Made by a program: the position numbers and the translations under genes. The notes below the pieces were generated by a model, which saw only the letters and a list, made by a program, of their open reading frames with translations, was not told the origin of the DNA and searched no databases. This document shows, piece by piece, positions 17,433-25,892 of a stretch of 64,000 nucleotides of DNA (positions within the stretch are counted from its first letter, which is position 1; each line of letters starts with the position of its first letter). The DNA is from Pseudonocardia sediminis (GTDB lineage Bacteria > Actinomycetota > Actinomycetes > Mycobacteriales > Pseudonocardiaceae), in the NCBI RefSeq assembly GCF_004217185.1, contig NZ_SHKL01000001.1:4958001-5022000 (forward strand), read 5' to 3'.

Positions 17433-17798
17433 TCATCCGGACTCCGCGACGTCCGCGGCGCCGGGCTCCTCCTCGACGGCCGCCCGGACCCCGCGCAGCG
17501 AGCTCTGGAACAGTTCCTGCAGCAGGGTCATCACCTCGCTCGCCGGACCGGCCGGGTTCACCGAGTAGTGCCGGAATCTACCGTCGCGCCGCTCGACGAC
17601 CAACCCCGCGACGCGCAGCACGCGCAGGTGCATCGACACGGCGGTACGGCCGACACTGGTGATGCGCTCGGCGAGAGCACCGGCGGAGCACTCGTCCTCC
17701 TCGGCGAGGACGGCGAGGATCTCGCGCCGCACCGGGTCGGCCAGGGCGTCGAACGCCAGGTCCGCCGTCGCCCCCGACCCGTCACTTCCTGATGACAT
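17433..17798 (-). CDS. ArsR-family transcriptional regulator
   Basis: A 121-residue winged-helix protein. DALADPVRREILAVLAEEDE opens the fold, RTAVSMHLRVLRVAGLVVER is the recognition helix and wing, and a short helical tail follows. It has no metal-binding CVC motif, so it is not an arsenic-type sensor. ArsR proteins of this subgroup are often encoded next to SRPBCC proteins; here the SRPBCC domain is in the next gene, fused to an amide-binding module. It is the first gene of the apparent regulatory unit and is proposed to be the DNA-binding partner of the sensor at 15977. Confidence 0.85.
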   Translation of the reverse strand: MSSGSDGSGATADLAFDALADPVRREILAVLAEEDECSAGALAERITSVGRTAVSMHLRVLRVAGLVVERRDGRFRHYSVNPAGPASEVMTLLQELFQSSLRGVRAAVEEEPGAADVAESG

Positions 17799-17915
17799 GG
17801 GCCTACGATAGCGAACGGGTCGATCGGCGGAAGAGGCCGTGTGCACCCTCACGCCGGAGCACGACCGCCGCCGTCCGACCGGATCGACGGGCCCACGGTG
17901 ATACCGGGCGCCCGG

Positions 17916-18905
17916 TCAGCCGGCGCGGCCGGAGGTGGTGGGGCCGCTGCTCCCGGCCTGCAGACGGCGGCGGAGCCACTCCCGTCCCGCGTGGGCGGGA
18001 TCGCTGGTGCGGAGGAAGTCCGTGACGAGGGCCGCGAAGCGGCCCGGGTCGTCGGCGTGCGGGAAGTGCCCGGCGCCGTCGAAGACCTCGAGGCGGCTGC
18101 CCGGGATCAGCGCGTGGGCGGCGCGGGTGTGCCCCACCGGGATGACCGGGTCGGCGGTGCCGACCACGAGCAGGACCGGGACGCCGCCGAGCAGGTAGAA
18201 CCGGCCCGTGCCCTCCAGGCGTTGTCCGGCCCCGTCGAGCGCGCCCCGGACGGTCTGCACGAACGCGACGCGGGCGCCGCGGTCGGCGAACGAGCCGAAC
18301 GCGGCGGCCAGCCCGTCGACGTCGCCGCCGGACATCCCCGGGATCAGCGCGGGTCCGAGACGGGCCAGCCGGTAGGTCGCCCGGGCCATCCAGTGCGGCG
18401 TGAGCGCGGCGGCGACCCGCAGGGCGGTGGCGGCGCCGGGCAGGGTCGCGGCGCGCAGCGCGGGGGTGACCCCGGGGCCGAGCCCGCCGCTGGAGACCAG
18501 CACGACCCGCTCGACCATCTCCGGGAACTGGTAGGCGTACTGCATCACCACGCCCCCGCCGAACGAGTGCCCGACGACCGTGGCGCGGTCGAGGCCGAGC
18601 ACCAGCAGCAGGTCACGGACCTGCGCGGCGTAGGCACCGAGGGCGTAGTCACCGCTGTCCGGCTTAGCCGACCGTCCGTGCCCGAGCAGGTCCGGGGCGA
18701 TCACGTGGGCGTGCCGGCCCAGCTCGGGCAGGACCGCGGACCAGGTGTCGGCGCTGCTGGCCAGCCCGTGCAGCAGGACGACGACCGGCCCCCCGTGCTC
18801 GGCGCCGGCCTCCAGGAAGCTCGTCGTCTGCCCGTGCAGGGCGACCTCGCGACGCGTGACCGCCGGACGTCGATCGACCGCGACGACGGTGTGGGTGACG
18901 GTCAT
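17916..18905 (-). CDS. Alpha/beta-fold hydrolase
   Basis: A 329-residue cytoplasmic hydrolase. LLHGLASSADTW forms the oxyanion region, VVGHSFGGGVVM the serine nucleophile elbow, VVGTADPVIPVGH the acid, and FDGAGHFPHADDP the histidine. It belongs to the broad C-C hydrolase/esterase group; substrate unknown. The ATG at 18905 follows GGAGAT. It is co-directional with, but separated by 117 bases from, the upstream ArsR gene and may be an independent unit. Confidence 0.83.
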   Translation of the reverse strand: MTVTHTVVAVDRRPAVTRREVALHGQTTSFLEAGAEHGGPVVVLLHGLASSADTWSAVLPELGRHAHVIAPDLLGHGRSAKPDSGDYALGAYAAQVRDLLLVLGLDRATVVGHSFGGGVVMQYAYQFPEMVERVVLVSSGGLGPGVTPALRAATLPGAATALRVAAALTPHWMARATYRLARLGPALIPGMSGGDVDGLAAAFGSFADRGARVAFVQTVRGALDGAGQRLEGTGRFYLLGGVPVLLVVGTADPVIPVGHTRAAHALIPGSRLEVFDGAGHFPHADDPGRFAALVTDFLRTSDPAHAGREWLRRRLQAGSSGPTTSGRAG

Positions 18906-18997
18906 GGCGGGAGATCTCCTGTCCGGGGGACGTCGGTTCGTCGCGACCCGTGTACCGGAGGCCTTGAAAGGGGGTACCCGGCGGCGCGATCCGGTAC

Positions 18998-19801
18998 TCA
19001 TCGGTCCCGCCGCGGCACCTTCGGCCGGGCCAGCACGTCATCGGCGACCAGAGCGGTCTCCACCACCTCACCGGCGATCTCGGCGAGCCGCCGGTCGTGG
19101 TCGCGGGCGTACCGGCGCAGGCGGTCGAAGGCGGTGTCCATGCCGACGTCCCCCCGCTGGGCCAGCACCCCCTTGGCCTGCTCGATCAGCACGCGGTCGG
19201 CCAACGTGCCGTCGAGCTGCTCGGTGACGTCGTCCCCTCGGCGCACGGCCCGCTCGGTGAGGATCCCGATCGTGGCCATGTCGGCCAGGGCCTGCCCCAG
19301 GGCCCGGTCGGCGTCCGGCAGCGCTCCGGGGACGCGGTGGAACAGGCTCAGCGCACCGATCGTCCGCTCGCGCAGGCGCAGCGGCAGCGCGTGGACCGCG
19401 GCGTAGGTCCCGCCCCGAGCCAGCGCGGCGACGAACTGCGGCCAGCGGGCGGCGCCGTCGGCGAAAGCGGTGATGCTGACCGGGGCGCCGGAGCGGACGC
19501 ACTCCACGCACGGCCCCTCCCCGGCCTCGGTCTGGAGCAGCTCCATCCAGCCGGTCTGCTCGTCCGTCGACGCCGCGACCCGGAGACGGTCGTCGCCGTC
19601 GAGGAGCAGGATCCCGGCCGCGTCGGCGCCCAGCAGCGTCACGCCGTGGGCCGCGAGCCGGCCGAGCAGGTCGATCACGTCGTAGTCGTCGACGAGGGTG
19701 TCCGCCAGCCCGACGAAGGCGGTGGTCAACGCCCGCTCCCGTGACTCGGACACCCCGGTCGCGACGGCCCCCGCCGTTCCGGCACCGATCACCACGTTCA
19801 C
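18998..19801 (-). CDS. GAF-ANTAR sensor antiterminator
   Basis: About 267 residues: a GAF domain (GADAAGILLLDGDDRLRVAA, later GEGPCVECVRSG) over residues 30-175, and a C-terminal ANTAR RNA-binding domain (DRVLIEQAKGVLAQRGDVGM, then DTAFDRLRRYARD). It senses a signal through GAF and binds RNA hairpins. Several in-frame GTG codons occur at the start; 19801 is the longest, but 19795 has better spacing (9 bases) from GGAGG. It diverges from the SpoIIE phosphatase at 20022, which also carries a GAF domain. Confidence 0.87.
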   Translation of the reverse strand: MNVVIGAGTAGAVATGVSESRERALTTAFVGLADTLVDDYDVIDLLGRLAAHGVTLLGADAAGILLLDGDDRLRVAASTDEQTGWMELLQTEAGEGPCVECVRSGAPVSITAFADGAARWPQFVAALARGGTYAAVHALPLRLRERTIGALSLFHRVPGALPDADRALGQALADMATIGILTERAVRRGDDVTEQLDGTLADRVLIEQAKGVLAQRGDVGMDTAFDRLRRYARDHDRRLAEIAGEVVETALVADDVLARPKVPRRDR

Positions 19802-20021
19802 CCGCCTCCGTACGACAACGATGTCGTCGCCGGAATCCGGGGCAACGCCGCAGACCCTACGTCCGGCGGTCCCACCGTGCAGTGGAGGCGCGCCCGATCG
19901 GGGGCGTCGCGACCGGCCTCGCGGCGACGCACGGTGACACCGGGAGCGCGCCGGGTCCACGATGCGGGGAGGATGAGCCGCGGACCCCGGCAGCGAACCC
20001 CACGACGGCAAGGCGGAGACG

Positions 20022-21320
20022 ATGCGTGAGAGCGGGGTCCGGTCCGCCGACCGCGTGGCGGCGGTGCAGGGCACCAGGCTGATGGACACCGGGCCGGAGG
20101 AGGCGTTCAACCGCCTCACCCGCCTCGCCTCCGTCGTCCTGGGGACGCCGATGGTGGCGTTCACCGTCGTCGACGACGTGCGGTCCTTCCTCAAGGGCAC
20201 GCCGGACCCGGCGGTGCTGGTCGGTGCGGACGGCACGTTCGAGACGCCGATCAAGGAGGCCGCCTGCCAGGTCGTGGTCGACACCGGCGAGGAGGTCTGC
20301 GTCGGCGACGTCGGCACCGACCCGCGGCTGCGCGACCTGCCCCAGATCCGGGCCTTCGGCGCCGCGTCGTGGATCGGCGTGCCGGTGCGCGACGAGCAGG
20401 GCCACGTGTTGGGCAACCTCTGCGCGATGGACTCCGTCGTCCGGGACTGGACCCACCAGCACCGCGAGGCCCTGCACAGCCTCGCCCTCGCCGCCGCGGC
20501 CGAGATCACCCTGCGCCGGGCGCTGCGCGACACGCAGGTCCACTCCCTGGTCGCCGCCCTGCAGGCCGACCGGTCCGCCGACCTGGCCCGGACCCTGCAG
20601 CAGAGCCTGGTCCCGGTCTCGCCGCCGCAGCAGCCCGGCGTCGAGATCGGTGCCCGGTTCGTCCCGGGCGGGACCGGCGTCGAGGTGATGGGCGACTTCT
20701 ACGACGTCGTCCCCGCCGGTGACGGGTTCGGGATCGTCGTCGGCGACGTCTGCGGCAAGGGCGCCCCGGCCGCCCGCACCACCGCCATGGCCCGCTCCGC
20801 CGTCCGCACCGCCGCACACTCCGACGCCGACCCGGCCCACGTCCTGGGCACCGTCAACGAGGTCCTGCACGTCTGGTTCGCCGGCCGGACCAGCTTCGTC
20901 ACCGCCGTCTACGCGACCTTCCTGCGGCCCGCCGACCCGGGTACCGGCCCGTGGCGGGTCACCGTGGCCTCCGCCGGCCACCCGCCGGCGTTCACCGTCG
21001 GCGGGCGGGGCGGGGTCGGGCAGCTCGGCGGCGGCGGCCGGGTCCTCGGTGTCGGCGCCGAGTCGATGATCACCACCGAGACGCTCGACCTGTACCCCGG
21101 CGACAGCCTCGTGCTCTACACCGACGGGGTCTGCGAGGCCCGCCCTCCCGGCAGCCACTCCCAGTTCGAGGAGACGGGCGCGGCGGACGCCCTCGCCCGC
21201 ACCCGGCCCGGCGCCTCGGCCGCCGCGATCACCGACGCGCTCGTCGACGCCGCCGTCGCGCACTCCGGGGGCACCGTCGGGGACGACACCGGCGTCGTCG
21301 TCGTCCGGATCGCACCCTGA
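20022..21320 (+). CDS. GAF-SpoIIE protein serine phosphatase (RsbU-like)
   Basis: A 432-residue cytoplasmic PP2C-type phosphatase. The N-terminal GAF domain (TPMVAFTVVDDVRSFLKG to LGNLCAMDSV, residues 15-145) is followed by a linker helix and the SpoIIE domain with metal-binding blocks VMGDFYDVV, GDVCGKGAPAA, LYTDGVCEARPP and GDDTGVVVV. RsbU-like enzymes dephosphorylate STAS anti-anti-sigma factors in partner switching. A STAS protein is encoded at 31315, but linkage between them is inference. The ATG has GGCGGAG upstream. Confidence 0.9.
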   Translation: MRESGVRSADRVAAVQGTRLMDTGPEEAFNRLTRLASVVLGTPMVAFTVVDDVRSFLKGTPDPAVLVGADGTFETPIKEAACQVVVDTGEEVCVGDVGTDPRLRDLPQIRAFGAASWIGVPVRDEQGHVLGNLCAMDSVVRDWTHQHREALHSLALAAAAEITLRRALRDTQVHSLVAALQADRSADLARTLQQSLVPVSPPQQPGVEIGARFVPGGTGVEVMGDFYDVVPAGDGFGIVVGDVCGKGAPAARTTAMARSAVRTAAHSDADPAHVLGTVNEVLHVWFAGRTSFVTAVYATFLRPADPGTGPWRVTVASAGHPPAFTVGGRGGVGQLGGGGRVLGVGAESMITTETLDLYPGDSLVLYTDGVCEARPPGSHSQFEETGAADALARTRPGASAAAITDALVDAAVAHSGGTVGDDTGVVVVRIAP

Positions 21321-21372
21321 CCGTCCGAACCGACCGTCCGAACCGACCGACCGAACCGACCGACCGGACCCG
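21321..21372. repeat. Four 13-bp tandem repeats
   Basis: Directly after the phosphatase stop, the 13-mer CCGTCCGAACCGA occurs twice exactly (21321, 21334), then with one change (21347) and a decayed fourth copy (21360). It is non-coding in this reading. Confidence 0.85.
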
Positions 21373-21429
21373 GCCCGGCACTCCGTTGACCCACAGACGA
21401 CGGCAGGTGCGGCGGCTAGGGTCCCGGGC

Positions 21430-21717
21430 ATGAGCACCAAGGCCGACAACCGGCTCGCCGAGTTCCTGCGCCGGGTCGTGGCCGGCGGCAACGACGCCGC
21501 GCCGGTGGACGTGATCTTCGGCAGCGACACGGAGAACGAGGTCCAGCGGTCGGCGGCGCGGAACTTCGCGTCCTCGGTCCGCGACATGGGCTACGTCGAG
21601 CCGGCCGGCGGGACCGGCGACGACCTGCAGCGGGTCCGGGTGACGGCGCAGGGCCGGGAGTGGCTCGGCGAGTACGACGCGCGGGAGCCGACGCTGCATC
21701 CCCGGTTCTCCTCCTAG
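21430..21717 (+). CDS. Small hypothetical protein
   Basis: A 95-residue acidic/basic mixed protein with no membrane segment. It has a helix (NRLAEFLRRVVAGG), a middle part rich in charged residues and an ending like a small winged helix (RVRVTAQGREWLGEYD). I do not recognise the family. The ATG is preceded by a short purine stretch and the frame has normal third-position GC. It lies between the repeat and the PEP synthase gene. Confidence 0.6.
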   Translation: MSTKADNRLAEFLRRVVAGGNDAAPVDVIFGSDTENEVQRSAARNFASSVRDMGYVEPAGGTGDDLQRVRVTAQGREWLGEYDAREPTLHPRFSS

Positions 21718-21811
21718 ACACCGGCCGTTTCCGGCCGCCCCTCCACGGGAAAGACATGATCGAGTCCCGGCGCCGGGAGCCCGGGACCTGGTGTCGTGGA
21801 GGTACGACGGC

Positions 21812-24196
21812 GTGACGCGCAACCTGGTGCAGTGGCTGGCCGATGTGGACATGGGCGACGTGTCCTCGGTCGGGGGCAAGAACGCCTCGCTCGGCGAGAT
21901 GATCCGGAACCTGAACGCGCAGGGGGTGCGCGTGCCGGACGGCTTCGCCACGACGGCGGAGGCCTACACGGCGTTCCTCGAGGCGAACGACCTGGACCCG
22001 CGGATCCGGGAGCAGCTCAAGGGCTGGAGCTCCGGTGACCGCTCGCTGGAGCAGGCCGGATCGGCGATCCGCGCGATGTTCGCCGAGGCCGAGTTCTCCG
22101 ACGAGCTCGCGACGCAGATCCGCGACGCCTACGCCGAGCTGGGCAGGCGCTACGACACGACCGACGTCGACGTGGCCGTGCGCAGCAGCGCCACCGCCGA
22201 GGACCTGCCGGACGCCAGCTTCGCCGGGCAGCAGGACACCTACCTCGACATCACCGGCGACGAGGACCTGCTGCGCGCCTGCCGCGACTGCTACGCCTCC
22301 CTGTTCACCGACCGCGCGATCAGCTACCGCGCCGAGCAGGGCTTCGACCACCACGACGTCGCGCTGTCGATCGGTGTGCAGAAGATGGTGCGCTCCGACA
22401 CCGCCGGTGCCGGGGTGATGTTCACGATCGACACCGACTCCGGCTTCCCGCGCACGATGGTGCTCAACGCCGCGTGGGGTCTCGGCGAGAACGTCGTCGG
22501 CGGCGAGGTGACGCCGGACCAGTACACCGTCTTCAAGCCCTTCCTCGACGACGAGAGCCTGACGCCGATCATCGGCAAGGTCCTCGGCGCCAAGGAGAAG
22601 AAGCTGGTCTACGCCGACTCCGGCGACGACCCCACCGAGAACCTGGACACCACCGCCGAGGAGCGCGCCGCCTTCGTCCTGGACGACGCCGAGATTCTGC
22701 AGCTGGCCCGCTGGGGCGTGGTCATCGAGCAGCACTACGAGCGGCCGATGGACGTCGAGTGGGCGAAGGACGGGCGCAGCGGCGAGCTGTTCATCGTGCA
22801 GGCCCGCCCGGAGACCGTGCAGTCGCAGGCCGACGCCGCCACTCTCTCCTCGTACTCGCTGAAGGAGACCGGAGACCTGCTCGCATCCGGTCTCGCCGTC
22901 GGGCAGGCCATCGGCGCCGGGCCGGTGCAGGTCGTGCGGTCGGCCGACGACATCGAGACCTTCACCGACGGCGCCGTGCTGGTCACCGAGATGACCGACC
23001 CGGACTGGGTGCCGATCATGCGCCGCGCCGCGGCCATCGTCACCGACCGCGGCGGCCGGACCTCGCACGCGGCGATCGTCAGCCGCGAGCTGGGCGTGCC
23101 CGCGGTCGTCGGGACCGGCGACGGCACCTCGCGCCTCGACGACGGCCGCGACGTCACGGTGTCCTGCGTGGAGGGCGACGAGGGCCACGTCTACGACGGG
23201 ATCCTCGAGTTCGAGCGCGAGGAGGTGGATCTCGGCGACGTTCCGGAGATCCGTACCCGGGTGATGATGAACATCGGGAACCCGTCAGCGGCCATGCGCT
23301 GGTGGCGCCTGCCCGCCCGCGGGATCGGACTGGCCCGGATGGAGTACCTGATCAACAACGTGATCAAGGCCCACCCGCTGGCGCTGCTGCACTTCGACGA
23401 GCTGACCGACGACGACGCGAAGCGCGAGATCGCCGAGCTCACCGCGGGCTACGACGACAAGGGCGCCTACTTCGTCGACCACCTCGCGCGCGGGCTGGCG
23501 ACCGTCGCGGCGTCGCAGCACCCGGAGCCGGTCGTGGTGCGGCTCTCGGACTTCAAGACCAACGAGTACGCCGGCCTGATCGGCGGGACACAGTTCGAGC
23601 CGGAGGAGGAGAACCCGATGCTCGGCTGGCGCGGAGCGTCGCGCTACTACAGCGACGAGTACCGGGACGCCTTCGCGCTGGAGTGCCGGGCCCTGCGGCG
23701 GGTGCGCAGCGAGATGGGCTTCACCAACGTCATCGTCATGGTGCCGTTCTGCCGCACCCCCGACGAGGCGGACCGGGTCCTGGAGGAGATGGCCGGCAAC
23801 GACCTGCGTCGCGGCGAGGACGACCTCAAGGTCTACGTGATGGCCGAGCTGCCGTCGAACATCCTGCAGGCCGACGAGTTCGCCGAGCGCTTCGACGGGT
23901 TCTCCATCGGCTCCAACGACCTCACCCAGCTCACCCTCGGCATCGGCCGCGACGACCCGCGCCTGACCGAGCAGTTCGACGAGCGCAACCCGTCGGTGCT
24001 GCGACTGGTCTCCGAGCTGATCGAGACCGCACACGCCGCCGGGAAGCCGGTGGGCATCTGCGGGCAGGGCCCCAGCGACCACCCCGACTTCGCCCAGTTC
24101 CTCGTCGAGAAGGGCATCGACACCATGTCGCTCAACCCCGACAGCGTGCTGGAGGTGGTCCGGCGGGTCGCCGAGACCGAGGCCGCGCAGGGCTGA
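21812..24196 (+). CDS. ppsA: Phosphoenolpyruvate synthase
   Basis: A 794-residue enzyme making PEP from pyruvate and ATP, with AMP and phosphate as products, the entry to gluconeogenesis. The ATP-grasp domain begins with VGGKNASLGEM, the phospho-histidine lies in GGRTSHAAIV near residue 419, and the PEP-binding barrel ends with GICGQGPSDHPDFAQFLVE. The GTG at 21812 has GGAGGT 9 bases upstream; a frame start at 21791 lies before that site and is less likely. Length is normal for the family. Gluconeogenic capacity fits growth on the aromatic and ketone substrates suggested by the neighbours. Confidence 0.95.
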   Translation: MTRNLVQWLADVDMGDVSSVGGKNASLGEMIRNLNAQGVRVPDGFATTAEAYTAFLEANDLDPRIREQLKGWSSGDRSLEQAGSAIRAMFAEAEFSDELATQIRDAYAELGRRYDTTDVDVAVRSSATAEDLPDASFAGQQDTYLDITGDEDLLRACRDCYASLFTDRAISYRAEQGFDHHDVALSIGVQKMVRSDTAGAGVMFTIDTDSGFPRTMVLNAAWGLGENVVGGEVTPDQYTVFKPFLDDESLTPIIGKVLGAKEKKLVYADSGDDPTENLDTTAEERAAFVLDDAEILQLARWGVVIEQHYERPMDVEWAKDGRSGELFIVQARPETVQSQADAATLSSYSLKETGDLLASGLAVGQAIGAGPVQVVRSADDIETFTDGAVLVTEMTDPDWVPIMRRAAAIVTDRGGRTSHAAIVSRELGVPAVVGTGDGTSRLDDGRDVTVSCVEGDEGHVYDGILEFEREEVDLGDVPEIRTRVMMNIGNPSAAMRWWRLPARGIGLARMEYLINNVIKAHPLALLHFDELTDDDAKREIAELTAGYDDKGAYFVDHLARGLATVAASQHPEPVVVRLSDFKTNEYAGLIGGTQFEPEEENPMLGWRGASRYYSDEYRDAFALECRALRRVRSEMGFTNVIVMVPFCRTPDEADRVLEEMAGNDLRRGEDDLKVYVMAELPSNILQADEFAERFDGFSIGSNDLTQLTLGIGRDDPRLTEQFDERNPSVLRLVSELIETAHAAGKPVGICGQGPSDHPDFAQFLVEKGIDTMSLNPDSVLEVVRRVAETEAAQG

Positions 24197-24247
24197 GGAC
24201 GAGCGGGCACCGGGGAGGACCGGCCGGTCCTCCCCGGTGGCTCGCGG

Positions 24248-25750
24248 TCAGCGGTACTGCAGCCCGTCGTCGAGGTCGGCCTCCGGGAGCACGACGCGGT
24301 CGTGGTCGTGCTCGTGCATGTGCGTCCACGGCTCGCGGTCGCCCTGCCGGAACATATTGTCCTGCGAGCGCTGGACGTACCCGGGGTTGAAGTTGTCCAG
24401 GTCGCTCCAGTCCAGCTTCGGCATGTCCTCGTCGCCGGGGCGCAGCTCCGGGACGACGGTGGTGGCGCCCCGCTCGGCCATCCGCTCGAAGACGCGGCCG
24501 ACGACGTCGTTGATCAGGTCGACCCGCAGCGTCCAGCTGTGCCGGAAGTAGCCGAAGGCGTAGGCCATGTTCGGCACGCCGCTGATCATCATCCCGCGCC
24601 AGGTGACGCGGTCGGTGAAGTCGACCGCCTCGCCGTCGACCCGGAACGGGATGTCACCGAACACCGCCAGGTTGAACCCGGTCGCGGTGACGACGACGTC
24701 GGCCTCGAGCACCTCGCCCGAGGACACCTGCACGCCCTTCTCGGTGAACTCGGTGATCGTGTCGGTGACGACTTCGGCCTTGCCGGCGCGCATGGCGTCG
24801 AAGAAGTCGCCGTCGGGCACGAACGCGATCCGCTGCTGCCACGGCCGGTAGGTGGGGATGAAGTGCTTCTCGACGTCGGTGCCCTCGGGCAGGAGCGGCC
24901 GGATCGTCTCGACGAGGAACTCGTGCAGCTGGTCCGGGTCGTCGCGGCCGGTGGTGGCCAGCCAGTCGAGCTGCTGGACGTACTGGCGGCGGAGGATCTC
25001 GTGCGTCCAGTCCGGCGGCAGGTCCAGCGGCTCCAGCATCGTCGCGAGCTCGTGCGTGGTGGGCGCGGGGAACCAGTACGACGGCGAGCGCTGCAGCATC
25101 GTCACGTGCGCCGCGGTCGCGGCCAGCGCGGGGACCAGGGTCGCCGCGGTCGAGCCGGAGCCGATCACCACGACCCGCTTGCCGTCGTGGTCGAGGTCGG
25201 CGGGCCACTGCTGCGGGTGCACCACGGTGCCCTCGAACCGCTCCAGGCCGGGCCACTCCGGGGTGTAGGGCTCGTCGTGGTTGTAGTAGCCCTGGCACAT
25301 CCACAGGAACGTCGCGGTGATCCGGAACCGCTCGTCGGTGTCGGTCCGGACGACGTCGGCGGTCCAGCGGGCGTCCTGCGACGACCACTCCAGCGCGGTG
25401 ACGCGGTGGTGGTAGCGGATCCGGCCGGCGAGGTCGTCCTCGTCGATGACCTCGTCGAGGTATTCCAGGATCGCGTCGCCGGCGGCGATCGACGCCCCGC
25501 GCCACGGCTTGTGCCGGTAGCCGTAGGTGAACAGGTCGCTGTCCGAGCGCGCGCCCGGGAAGCGGTGGGTCCACCAGGTCCCGCCGCGGGCGTCCTGCGC
25601 CTCGAGGATCGCGAAGCTGCGGTCCGGGAACTGCGTCCGCAGCCGGTGCGCGGCGCCGATGCCGGACACCCCGGCCCCGATGATCAGGACGTCGAGGTGC
25701 TCGGTCTCGCTGCTGCGCCGGTCCTGCTCGGCCGCGGTGGCACTGCTCAT
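24248..25750 (-). CDS. Baeyer-Villiger-type flavin monooxygenase
   Basis: A 500-residue class B flavoprotein: FAD-binding GAGVSGIGAA, the fingerprint FEGTVVHPQQW (FxGxxxHxxxW), and NADPH-binding GSGSTAATL. It inserts oxygen next to a ketone carbonyl to give an ester or lactone, or oxygenates heteroatoms. The ATG at 25750 follows GGAGACG. It diverges from the AcoR-like activator at 25893, with an alpha/beta hydrolase beyond that could cleave the ester. Together they suggest an inducible ketone-degradation unit; the substrate is unknown. Confidence 0.88.
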   Translation of the reverse strand: MSSATAAEQDRRSSETEHLDVLIIGAGVSGIGAAHRLRTQFPDRSFAILEAQDARGGTWWTHRFPGARSDSDLFTYGYRHKPWRGASIAAGDAILEYLDEVIDEDDLAGRIRYHHRVTALEWSSQDARWTADVVRTDTDERFRITATFLWMCQGYYNHDEPYTPEWPGLERFEGTVVHPQQWPADLDHDGKRVVVIGSGSTAATLVPALAATAAHVTMLQRSPSYWFPAPTTHELATMLEPLDLPPDWTHEILRRQYVQQLDWLATTGRDDPDQLHEFLVETIRPLLPEGTDVEKHFIPTYRPWQQRIAFVPDGDFFDAMRAGKAEVVTDTITEFTEKGVQVSSGEVLEADVVVTATGFNLAVFGDIPFRVDGEAVDFTDRVTWRGMMISGVPNMAYAFGYFRHSWTLRVDLINDVVGRVFERMAERGATTVVPELRPGDEDMPKLDWSDLDNFNPGYVQRSQDNMFRQGDREPWTHMHEHDHDRVVLPEADLDDGLQYR

Positions 25751-25892
25751 GGACGTCTCCTGGGTGTCGACGGTGACGGGATCCACCGACGGTAGGCCCG
25801 ATGGCCGTCACCGGACGTGTCCGAACTTCGGACGGTGCCGACGCTTGACCGGTGACGCATGATGTGAGGCAGGCGACAGGGAGGTGCCGTGC

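Noticed and set aside
25751..25892. A sigma-54 promoter upstream of the Baeyer-Villiger monooxygenase
   Set aside because: No convincing GG-N10-GC element at -24/-12 spacing was found, and the activator lacks the GAFTGA motif.
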